A stretch of 64,000 bases of DNA. Source: Chamaecyparis obtusa. Taxonomy: Eukaryota; Streptophyta; Pinopsida; Cupressales; Cupressaceae. Of this stretch, positions 1 through 9,883 are shown piece by piece. The stretch spans positions 4,787,001-4,851,000 of the forward strand of contig BSBK01002075.1 in NCBI GenBank assembly GCA_027943335.1. Direction: 5' to 3'. Both the position numbers and the translations under genes were made by a program. Every line of letters begins with the position of its first letter. Position 1 is the first letter of the stretch. The notes under the pieces were generated by a model. The model was not told where the DNA came from, searched no databases, and saw only the letters and a list, made by a program, of their open reading frames with translations.

Positions 1-152
1 AGACATGTATTAAGACCTATTAGATAGATATTAGGACAAAAAGACCTATTAGGACATGTACTTTTATAGTATTATACATGTATTAAGGCCTATTAGACCT
101 ATTAGGACCTATTAGAGGTCTATTAGACCTATCAGGACCTATTAGGAACTAA
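1..152. repeat. degenerate short repeat, ACCTATTAG family
   Basis: About a dozen imperfect copies of ACCTATTAG(G/A) follow one another, some shortened to ATTAGG or with a TACATGTATTAAG spacer. There is no open frame of note. The repeat lies upstream of the first putative exon of the transposase-like gene and may be intron or flank. It starts at the window edge, so its true extent is unknown. Confidence 0.6.
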
Positions 153-252
153 ACTTACACATGTCTACTTTAATATCTTTAATAGATCTACACATGTCTA
201 CTTTAATATGTAGTAAGTATTAAACTTACTAACTGTATCTCCATTTGCAGGA

Positions 253-435
253 GAAGGGTCATCACAAGCTCAACAAGACCAACCTGTAGAAGCTAGAGAA
301 GGGGCGTCTCAAGCTCAACAAGACCAACCTGTAGACGCTAGGGAGGGGACATCTCAAGCTCAACAAGACCATCCTATAGATGCTATAGAAGGGTCATCAC
401 AAGCTCAACAAGAACATCCTTTACAATCTCAAACA
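253..435 (+). repeat. 45-bp coding minisatellite, four copies
   Basis: Four head-to-tail 45-bp units begin at 253, 298, 343 and 388. The last is shorter and more diverged. In one frame every unit reads as about 15 residues of the type EGSSQAQQDQPVEAR, so the repeat keeps the frame and gives a Q-rich, acidic low-complexity tract. TTTGCAG just before 251 is a good splice acceptor, which suggests an exon. How it joins the coding part starting at 571 is not clear, because the visible donor phases do not fit an acceptor at 570. Inference: an N-terminal low-complexity exon of the same gene. Confidence 0.5.
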
Positions 436-570
436 AGTACACATAGATCTCTATCTCTTTCTATCTCTCTCTTTATTTAAGTTACATACCATTGTCTTGA
501 TTTAGTCTAGATTTGAATGATTATAATACACTATGAGCTTATACATAAATAATCACTTGTTCTCCTTAAG

Positions 571-3546
571 ATGAGCTATCCTAAGATATTTTTAAATATT
601 TTGTTTGCAATTGAATTACAAGAAACACATGACAATGTCAGCCTAGCCCAACAGTTGAAAAGAAAAATTAATTATAAAAGCATTGATCATTTACTTGAAA
701 TGGATGTGAACAAATTGAGAGAGTATGCCAAACAACCCACAAATACTATGAAGAGGACATTGAATAAAAAGTCTAAGGATATAATTGCACAGTTTGAAAA
801 TCTTGATACACTTGAGAAAACTCAACTATTATTAATCACACTTCTTAAAGATGAGTTAAAGGAGCCATTGAAACTATTGGGTGTAGATGCAAGTTCAAAA
901 AAGAGAAAATTGGATGACCTAGGAAAAAATGTTGTTGAAAGTGTCAAGGAAGGTTTGCAATCCATTGGGAAAACATCTAGAGTTACAGATAGGTCCATTT
1001 CTAGAAGAGTGATATTGACATCAATTTTAAATAAAACATGTATCATAAAAGACAGATTTCCTCACTTTCATCTCATCTCAAGTATAGTAGGAAGACAATG
1101 TCACATTACTTGAAAAGGAGAAACATTTTGGATGATACTACATTGGAAGGTAATTGGGCACTAATGTGTCGAGCTCCTCACTCTGACAAGATTAACGAAA
1201 CAGTCAGGAACTTAGTTATAACATTTTGGACTGATCATACTCATCCTTCATCAAATAGGAGAGATGTCATGAAAAAGAGGACAGGGCTTAATTGCAGCAC
1301 ACAAAACATTGGCTGGACACCACACAACATGAATTGTATCTCTCATTTTGCAATTCAAATCCTAACGTCAAGATTGGACAAATGATGTTCGAAAGATTGA
1401 AACCATATTTTGTAAAGATAAATAAAACTTTTGAGACTTGTTATTGTTCATATCATGTTGAATTCGATCTCTTCTTTCAAGGGTTTAGAAAGATGATAGA
1501 AGAAAGTGGTGGCTCTCAGAATGATTTTCCTAAACGACCAAGCCAATTCATAACATCAATCTTATGTGAAAAGACAATTGATAGTGAGATACATGAAATA
1601 AAATGCATAAGAGGCACATGTGAAACATGTGGGGATTTAGCTAAATTTCCTTTTAGGGATGAAGATACCGACATGACAAGGATGGTAAATTGTAAGAGAT
1701 ACAAGTATGTAAAGTTTGAAACAAAAGTCGGGAAAGAATCAACAAGGTTGGAATATGTAGAAGAAGAGATACATGCTGCAACATTTATGGAAAATTTTCA
1801 TAAATTGATTCAACCATATATACGACATGTTTTCTTTGCTAAGTGGCAAGCTGAGTAGTTCCAACTACTAAGAGACACTTTTCCACTTGGAACAGTTTTA
1901 TCTGTTGTTGATTTTGTAGAGAATTACTCTTTTGTTTCTCAAAAAGCACTTCAATTGGAATACTACTATATAGAGCAGGTCACTATCATGGTGCATGTAT
2001 GTTATCAACATGCACAATTAGATTTGGATGGCATTGAAAGTACAACTCAAGAACGAGTCATAAAGAAAGAATATCACTTTACATCAGTGATGATAAAGAG
2101 CATGACACTCATTTTGTCGAGCACTATTTTAAAACATATTTTGGATATTTAGAAAATAAAGGCATAAAAATAAAAAAGCATTATGTTTGGTCAGATGGAT
2201 GTGCAGCACAATTCAAGTCATCAAGACCATTTTATGCGCTATGTAGATATCATCGATTCCAAAAGATACCACATATTTGGAGTTTCTTTGAGAGTGGACA
2301 CGAGAAGGGAGAGCACGATGGTGCAGGAGCTTGTATCAAACATTCTTTAAGAAAGTATCAATTGGACTATCAGGGATATCGTATAAATAATGCTCATGAT
2401 GTGGTTGAGTGGTGCAAGAGACACTTTGTAGCTCCAAATCAAGATAGCACATCTTCACTACGGGATCGAGTCATACCAGTTAGATTGTTCTGGGAGATAT
2501 CAGGTATATTTATGAAATGCATTAATTTCTAAATTAAAGTTTCAATTTATGCGTACATATATATGTTATACTAACAACTCTTAAAAATTTACATGTGTTT
2601 GTGTATTATTCAGGTGTTGATAGAAGATCATTCCATGGATGCAAGAGGGTAGAGAAAACAAGATCCCTGCATTCGGTTATGAGTACAGATAGTAATGTGT
2701 GGTCATTGTATTGTAGAGATTACTCATGCTTTTGTTATGACTGTGTTTCTGAAAACTACGGTGAATGTATTAACCAAAAAAGTGGATATGTTAGTGAATG
2801 GACTTTGGTTCCACTAGATGTTACCACTACAAATGATGAAGTTGAGGATGAAAGCTATGATGATGTTCCATTGATTTCCACCGACTACGACCATATTTCA
2901 AGTTTGATCAAAATTGGTACATGTTCTTATATACATATGCACTTTTCAATTCTTAGGGTACCCATATGTATCTCTAATAAATTTATATAACTTATAGTGG
3001 TGTAATGTTCTTTTACAGGACATGTTTTTGCAGTAATAGCAGAGTCTGATAATGTTGAAGGTGTGAATTACTATCTATTACATTGTACGAAGGAGAGGAT
3101 GAAGCTAACAAAGAATGAAACAAGCAATGGAATTGTGTTTCCTATAGGTTAGCGTGCTATATTTATGGGTTTTGATGAATAAATTTATCTTGTATTTGAT
3201 GGCCTTATTCAAATTTTTGTTCAAATTATGATACAATGTATGCATGTACACATATATATACACATGTTTATTTAATGCATGTTGTTGTTCAATTGTCTGT
3301 GCAGGGTCAGTTGTTGTGCAAGGAACATACTTGAAGAAAATCAAAGTAATTAAACAGGGGGTTCATTTTATTAATTATCAATTAAACAACAAGGTTTATC
3401 AATATAGTCATCTTGTAATTGCCACACAACTATCTCTTCATCCAGTGACAAGACGTGGCATTCGTAAGTGGAGACTTGATACCGAAGAGCATGAGAAATT
3501 AGTGAATATTATCAAAGAGAGAGATGAACCACTTGATGTACAGTAA
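571..3546 (+). pseudogene. decayed spliced DDE-transposase-like gene
   Basis: Four exons can be traced: 571-2503, 2614-2916, 3019-3147 and 3305-3546 (stop TAA). The three introns are GT-AG, 110, 102 and 157 bp long, and all phase 1, so the 3' half reads through cleanly. The first exon is broken by single-base losses near 1036, somewhere in 1300-1355 and near 2079, plus a TAG at 1856 where a Gln codon would fit. Residues that look catalytic are VVDF near 1906 and WSDGCAAQF near 2188, followed by a GHEKGEHDGAGA signature near 2290. A first Asp in VVDF and a second in SDG fit an RNase H-fold (DDE) transposase. Cys pairs (CETCGD, CYDCVSENYGEC) could bind zinc. I recall similar D..SDG..HGKGxxDGxG proteins in other eukaryotic genomes but cannot name the superfamily. 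Terminal inverted repeats were not found; the left end may lie outside the window. Confidence 0.6.
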
Positions 3547-4327
3547 ATTGTGCATGTGCATGTATGAAAAATGATTTTGAGAAAAAAATTTTAGGGCATG
3601 TGCCCTTAGTGAATGGAGCAAATTTATTAGTAGATATATATATAAATTAACTTGTCTTTTTAAAATGTATATGTGTGCATGTGCCAAGAATTAAATCTAT
3701 CTCATTTTGGATTTATAAAATTAGGATACTTTATATGCATGTTAGATAGCTTAATTCAATATGTGAAATTGCTATGTTAGGATTAAATTGTTTACAAATT
3801 TAATAAATACTCTTGATTGTGATATATTGCCTATTTTACTTCCCATATTAAAAATAATAAGTTTGTAATGTGCATGCAACTTAATTATCTTAAATTTCAC
3901 GTGCATATTGAAATTTGTATTAATTACATTCAAATTTAACATTCAACTAAAATTTGTATGAATTACATGTACATATGTCAAATATAAACATCAAATAGTA
4001 CACATGTACATATTTGTCAAACATAAACATGTAATATATGAGATCGATCAAGAAGTAAGTAATGTAAACATTAAAAAAATATACATGCATGCATCCAACT
4101 ATGTTAAATGTATATCAATCTAGAGATCTATCAATTTAGTATACTACACATGTACATACATACATCAAGGATAAACATGTACATATATGTCAAACATGAA
4201 CATCAAATATATGAAATCAATCAAGAAGTAAGCAATGTATACATGAAAAAAATATACATGGATGCATGTCCAACTATGTCAAATGTAACATCAGAGATCC
4301 CTACATGTGTAACATGTCTAAAAGAGC
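3547..4327. other. AT-rich spacer between two convergent genes
   Basis: This 0.8-kb stretch separates the stop codons of the plus- and minus-strand genes. It is AT-rich, full of ACATGTACATAT-like runs, and has no credible coding frame. Both genes would terminate here, so it should hold two facing polyadenylation regions, though no specific signal can be assigned with confidence. Confidence 0.6.
4002..4287. repeat. direct duplication of about 110 bp
   Basis: Positions 4002-4112 and 4175-4287 are diverged copies of the same segment. Both run from ACATGTACATAT through TCAATCAAGAAGTAAG (one has TCGATCAAGAAGTAAG) to CCAACTATGT(C/T)AAATGTA. They lie in the same orientation about 173 bp apart. This is a local duplication within the spacer; no function is evident. 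Confidence 0.6.
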
Positions 4328-6104
4328 CTAAGAATCATCATGATGACTCCTAATAGTACGATCGGGCCCTGAGTAGCTATCATGCTGCGAGGGATGTGCA
4401 GAACCCTGTATAGACAAAGTGAGATCATACAAATTAATATTCACATCTTTCAAATGTTGATAAAATAATAATACTCATCTATTTTAAAAATGTAAAGATG
4501 TACGTACACAAATTGAATAAATTAAAAACTCACCTGCCAACTGCTGATGTCATCATCGAGTGAGTCCCGATGTCGTACACGATCGCTCCCTATAGGAGTA
4601 ATAAGAGGCATCTCCCCCTTAGATAAAAAAAATGACAAAAATTATATATACATTTATATATAAATTTTGAATCTCCAACAATCAAAGTTTAACTAAATGA
4701 CATTAAAACAAATTATACCTGTGTAGACAGTGGAAATGGAACATGCTCTGACTCCCTCTCCTCGATCCTATCAACCAGGGTATCAATATGCTGCTGTGCC
4801 TGATCGAAGCTAAATTGAACATCTGCCACATGAGTAGATGACAGTCGTCTCTCTAAAGATGAATGCAATGGAGAAACCAGATGTGATGGCATAGAAGCTG
4901 ACTGATCATCATGTGTCAGCAAATCTAGGTAACTGGTCGCACTCATGCCAAACTCAACGTCCTCGAGACCAACATCAGATAATCGCTGCCCTGCACTCAC
5001 TGAAGGGTCTATATAGTGTGCCTCTCTCTCAGCAGCAATAGACTAGTCTGTAGGAGGATCACCATGGGCACCGCTACTATCATGATGTGTGTGATGAGGA
5101 TCCTATTGCTGAGTGTATCTAATAGTACCCACATGATCTCTGACATCCGCTATAGGGATACCATGCTCAGCAGCTATAAATGCATATGCATCAATAAGAT
5201 CCTCGGCCAAACTAGTCATGGTGATGCATGCCATCTCTCCTATAAGTCCCTCAAGGCTAGAAAGTGAAGGGATCCCTGCTATAGAGTACAAGTCATCTGA
5301 GCTCCTACTGGAAGATGCTCCACACGATGATCTAGAGTGTCATCGCTGCATCAAATACTGGCCAACCTGATCTATAGATATGGATGTCGTAGCTGATGTA
5401 ATGTGCCCCACACTATCAATCACACCCCGTAGCTGGGTGCTATGAACAACACCATCTACTATGGAATCCAACGATGGAGCAATAGCCTATAACCTCTCAC
5501 CTAAAATAACCCTGTGTGTTGGTCTCGGACGATCAGGTCGGTGAAAAGCATCCCTATCTGTAAGTCTCCCACGCCCCTGCCCCTGATGTGGTGCCAAATC
5601 TGTGTAATTAACCTGTTTCCCTAATCGCACCTCTGCATAGATCTGTTGTGCGAAGTATAAGGGGATTTGGTCATTATTTGGGTAATGACCATGGGCAGCT
5701 AGAAACCTAGGGTATATCAATGCAGATATAGCTGGATCCTGACACTTCGTAACTTGATATCCCTTCACATATTGTTTCTCTGCATACGATGGCCAAACTT
5801 GGGTTTTAAGAATCTCTTTGGGCACCAGTTTGGCCACTTCCTTGAGAGAAAGACCGGAACTAACCTCTCATCTCTTTCTCTCAAGAATAGACTGTACAAC
5901 ATCTAGGGAATATGCACTAGTCTTCTGTATGTCATTCCGGATAGCAATTAGGCTATCCAGGATGGACTGACAGGTGTTCCTATAAATAGTGGAGCTGGAG
6001 GGACTATCAATAGACTCTTGTAATTTTTGAATTTCCTTATTTGTGTGGTCAAATAGGTTCTTAGATTGTTCCCGATCCTGAGGCAGGATTGGTGCATCTG
6101 CCAT
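4328..6104 (-). pseudogene. spliced companion gene, unknown function, five in-frame stops
   Basis: Reading the minus strand, exon 1 is 6104-4719 (462 codons, ATG start, beginning MADAPILPQD), exon 2 is 4617-4534 (28 codons) and exon 3 is 4405-4328 (25 codons plus TAG). Both introns are GT-AG and phase 0: CAG|GTATAA to CTAAG|GGG, and CAG|GTGAGT to ACAG|GG. All 515 codons stay in one frame with no indel. The only defects are stops at 5868 (TGA), 5487 (TAG), 5340 (TGA), 5103 (TAG) and 5043 (TAG), each one C-to-T step from CGA or CAG. The N-terminal 80 residues look helical. A middle segment (KLVPKEILKTQVWPSY...) has a compact hydrophobic pattern, and the C-terminal half is rich in Ser, Asp and His. 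I do not recognise the family. Facing a transposase-like gene, it may be an accessory transposition protein; that is inference. Confidence 0.6.
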
Positions 6105-6379
6105 GTGTAATGTCTAGTAATCTAGATGTATAAATGAACTATCAAGATATGTGCACCTGAAAGAAATTATATTTACAGAGTCAAATAACTACATGTACAC
6201 ATGCACTAAATCATATTTTTTGAACTTCATTAAATAAAATTAAAGTACACTTCTACATTATTCAATAAAAATAAAGTGTAAATAACTAGACATTAAATTT
6301 GAACACAAATTATAACTGCTTAACTACATTATTCAATCAAAATAAAGTTTTTAAAACTACATTTAAACTCATTAGAGAC
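6105..6379. other. AT-rich upstream region of the minus-strand gene
   Basis: This is the 5' flank of the minus-strand companion gene, between its ATG and the satellite. It is AT-rich with two CATTATTCAAT(A/C)AAA(A)T copies. No reliable TATA box or coding frame was found. Confidence 0.4.
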
Positions 6380-7975
6380 TTATTATCTAACATGTAGGTC
6401 TATGTACCTATGTATAAACATGTACCTATTTATACCCATTTAACATGTACCTATGTATACATGTACATGTGTATGCATATATGTACATACTTGTACACAT
6501 GCATTGAATGCATGCACCTATGTATACATGTAAATTTACATGTATATACATGTACATAAATGTATATACATGTAAATACGTGCATGTACACATGTACATA
6601 CATATATGTACATGTGCATGTGCGTGTGTACACATGCATATATGCATGTGTAGACACGTGTGTACATGCACATGCACACGTATGTACATGTGTACATACA
6701 TATGTATGCATTATGACCACACGTGCCCATGTATATATGCATGTGCGTGTGTGTATACACATGTATATACATGTGTGTACACATATGCATACATATGTAT
6801 GTACACATGTACATACGTGTGCATGTGCATGTACACACATGCATATATGCATGTGTACACATGTACATGCACATGTATATATGTATGTACATGTGTACAT
6901 GCATGGGTACATGCATGTACACACATGTATACATAGGTACATGCATGTATATGTGTATATGCACATGTACATACATGCATATATGTACATGCATGTACAT
7001 GTATATACATGCATATATGTACATGTGCACATACACATATACATGCATGTATATACATGTAAATACATGCATATACACATATACATGCATGTATATACAT
7101 GTAAATACATGCATATATAAATGTACATACATGTATCTACATGCATATATATGCATGTATATACATGTAAATACATGCATGTATATGTATACATGTACAT
7201 ACATGTAAATACATGCATATACACATATACATGTGTATATACATATACATGTGTACATACATATAAATACATGCATATACACATATATGTGTGTAGATAC
7301 ATATAAATACATGCATATATATATATACAAGTACATACATTCATATACACATATACATGCATATATACATGTAAATACATGTATATACAATATACATGTA
7401 TTTACATGTAAATACATGTATATACAATATACATGTATTTACATGTAAATACATGTATATACAATATACATGTATTTACATGTAAATACATGTACATACA
7501 TGCATATATACATGTATACATGCATGTATATACATGTAAATACATGTATATATGTATATAAATACATGTATATACATGCATATATATATGTATATGCATG
7601 TGAATACATGTACATACATGCATATACACATAGATGCATGTATATACATGTAAATACATGCATACATACACATATACATGCATCTTTACATGTAAATACA
7701 TGCATATACACATATAAATGCATATATACACATAAATACATACATATACACATATAAATGCATGTATATACACATAAATACATGTATTTACACATAAATA
7801 TATGCATATACACATAAATACATGCATATACACATATATTTACACATAAATACATGCATATACACATGTATATACACATATATACATGCATATACATATA
7901 TATACATATATACACATGTATATACACATATACACATGTATATACACATATATACATGTATATATGTTAAAAAAT
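6380..7975. repeat. 1.6-kb ACATGTAC/ATGCATAT compound satellite
   Basis: This is a nearly uninterrupted alternating purine-pyrimidine tract made of ACATGTAC, ATGCATAT, CACATATA and GTAAATAC blocks. Long open frames occur in several frames on both strands (Met/Tyr/His/Cys/Thr/Val-rich), which is what a near-palindromic low-complexity repeat yields, so none is called a gene. The 5' part (6380-6950) is richer in GTGTGCATGCACAC, the 3' part in ATATACACATAA. It sits about 300 bp upstream of the minus-strand gene's ATG. Confidence 0.85.
7377..7487. repeat. three perfect 37-bp copies inside the satellite
   Basis: Units 7377-7413, 7414-7450 and 7451-7487 are identical by eye. Each contains the self-complementary blocks ACATGTATAT and TTTACATGTAAA. 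Perfect identity next to diverged satellite points to recent slippage or unequal exchange. Confidence 0.8.
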
Positions 7976-8136
7976 ACTAAATACATTAAAAAAATACATA
8001 AATATACAAATGTAATACGTATATATACATAAAAAATCAAAAAATACCCACCTGGAAAATGACGGTCGATGAATCAGATGCCCCACAGCTGAACCCCACA
8101 GCCGAAACGTCACTTTCCAAATGATGCCAAAACCTA

Positions 8137-8188
8137 ATGCAACAAGGTTTCAAATGAAACCTAGGTTTCATTCGAAACCTTGTTGCAT
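8137..8188. repeat. 52-bp near-perfect palindrome
   Basis: The left arm, beginning ATGCAACAAGGTTTC, and the right arm, ending GAAACCTTGTTGCAT, are reverse complements over 26 bp with one A/G mismatch (25 of 26), centred on CCT|AGG with no loop. Around it lie five copies of a GTTTCATTCGAAAC-type motif: 8147-8160, 8165-8178, 8214-8227, 8231-8244 and 8255-8268. The sequence could form a cruciform, a foldback-element core or a dense binding-site cluster. No gene is assigned here. Confidence 0.8.
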
Positions 8189-8329
8189 GGAATATTTTAT
8201 TCCTAGAAAATAGGTTTCGAATGAAACCTAGTTTCATTCGAAAGTAGCACTTCAGTTTCATTCGAAAGTATGAAGGTATTTTTTGCCTCCGCCGCATTTC
8301 AGGAAGAATTTCTTCCTCTGAAAAAGTGT

Positions 8330-8347
8330 AACCCACTATTGTGGGTT
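8330..8347. repeat. small hairpin AACCCAC-TATT-GTGGGTT
   Basis: A 7-bp perfect stem with a 4-base loop lies just after the palindrome cluster. A second small inverted repeat, AGGAAG...CTTCCT, lies at about 8301-8317. Function unknown. Confidence 0.5.
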
Positions 8348-8358
8348 GACCCAACTGA

Positions 8359-8658
8359 AAGATTCAGATGTGATACCAATGTGATTCTTATCGACAATCG
8401 GGTCTGGAATCGGTCACTCACTTCTTCACAATCATAAAGTTTAGAATCAAGCATTTTGACAATTTTTCGCAATCATCAATTCATTGTTGTTATAGTTAAC
8501 ATTATCATTGGTCATTCAAGACCTATTATCTTCATATCAATTTCAATCAATCAATTTCTACTTCATATCAATTTCAATTTCAAACATCAGTTTCAACATC
8601 ATACATAGACTGTCTTTGAACCACTGTGCTTCGCACAACAATTCAAAGAGGGGCAAAA
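8359..8658 (+). mobile_element. Tat-4: 3' internal end of a Tat-like gypsy
   Basis: The segment resembles the stretch before the 3' LTR of Tat-2: repeated CATATCAATTTCA blocks, then CTTCGCACA(A/T)CAATTCAAAGAGGGGCA, where the purine tract (about 8645-8658) ends directly at an LTR. It is non-coding. The left boundary is not sharp; the start given is where similarity by eye fades. Only the tail of the element is present here. Confidence 0.5.
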
Positions 8659-9858
8659 TGTAATACCCCAAAAATGGGCTATAGGTTCATTGACCTCCTA
8701 TATCGACATATCGAATGAAATTAACATCAAAGTCCTAACTTAAGGCACATCAGCACATCATCGAATCTTAATTGATTATCCTAAATTTTGCATCAGGGAA
8801 TTTCCTTATTCCTATTTATCCTAATTATCTTTGATTTAACGATTATTTGGAGATAAATCCTATTTATCCTAAAGTTTGATTAATTGAATATTTAATTAAT
8901 TAGATTTAATACTGCCACTTAATTATTTAATTGGATTTAATTATAGTTATTCCTAAATTGTATTATTTAAATTTTGACAATAAATCAAATATCCTATTTC
9001 TTATTTAATTAATTAAAGTCAATTGTCAAATTTAATAATATAGTTTTCGAATAAAAGTTTGATTTAATAATTGATTAACCCATAAATCAATTGTTTTATT
9101 TTTAAAATCAGTTAAGTTGAGGATAAATCACTTTATTTATTTAATTAATTCATAATTAATTATGCACATCTAAAAAACAATTGAACTTTAAATCAGAAAA
9201 TCAATTCAAGTTGTTTTAAAAATAAACTCAACTCTCTTTTGAGTTGAAAGCTAATCTCAACTTCTGATTTAAATCAAAAAATTGATTTGCATGATTTTGT
9301 GAGTTAATCTATCTCTAAATTTTTTATAACTCAAAAATCAACCTGAGTTTATCAAGAGTGATTTATGGCTTTTTCCATGCACCTCCAAAGTCCTAGATTT
9401 CTATAAATTAAGGCCTCAACTCTTCATTTTGGATCCATCCATCCATGAATTGCATCCTCACGCTGGCGAATTGGTGATCAAAGAATCAATCTTTGCAAAT
9501 CAAAGTTGTTGTGAGATTTTTATTGTTTTAAGCATTCATATCATTTAGTATATCATTGTTAGATTAATTGCATGTCATATCAGTTTGTCATATAGAATAG
9601 ATTCATATCAATTTGTTTCATCTTATTGCATAGAAAATTCAAAAATATAGATTAATTTGCATTCATCTCATATCTAGATTATGCATTCAAATCCTTCATT
9701 TAGGTGTTGTCAAGGTCACTGATCTCGGTCCAATCTAAGAATATCATCCTCACACCTACTAGAAGGCAGTAAATCACCTAGTTAGATTAGTTTCCATTTC
9801 ACTGCACAATTTTGATTTTAACTAACCTCTAATGTTTTACTAAAGTTTTGTGTCTACA
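8659..9858 (+). mobile_element. Tat-4 3' LTR, about 1.2 kb
   Basis: The segment starts TGTAATACCCC directly after the purine tract and ends GTGTCTACA, giving the usual TG...CA termini. It is AT-rich, with a TATA box candidate TATAAATTA at 9402. Flanks CAAAA and GCTAG do not match, as expected for a 3' LTR joined to its own internal sequence on the left. The next 25 bp (9859-9883) could not be assigned. Confidence 0.55.
9402..9410 (+). promoter_or_regulatory. TATA box of the Tat-4 LTR
   Basis: TATAAATTA followed by AGGCCTCAACTC lies in the 3' part of the LTR, the usual place for the promoter that defines R. Motif match only. Confidence 0.4.
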
Positions 9859-9883
9859 GCTAGGTACAAAATTCACACACACA

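Noticed and set aside
253..7487. CRISPR-like arrays suggested by regular short repeats
   Set aside because: Units are contiguous or low-complexity without unique spacers, and the context is a plant nuclear genome.
6426..7957. Many long open frames on both strands rich in Met, Tyr, His, Cys and Thr
   Set aside because: They overlap in several frames of one near-palindromic satellite, have no start context or domain, and follow from the repeat composition.
8037..8354. Minus-strand frame of 105 residues with repeated FRMK
   Set aside because: The repeated residues come from the palindromic GTTTCATTCGAAAC motifs; no homology recognised and no splice context.
8659..9858. Solo LTR with a target duplication
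   Set aside because: The flanks CAAAA and GCTAG differ, and a purine tract plus Tat-like internal sequence precedes it, so it is read as a 3' LTR of a truncated element.
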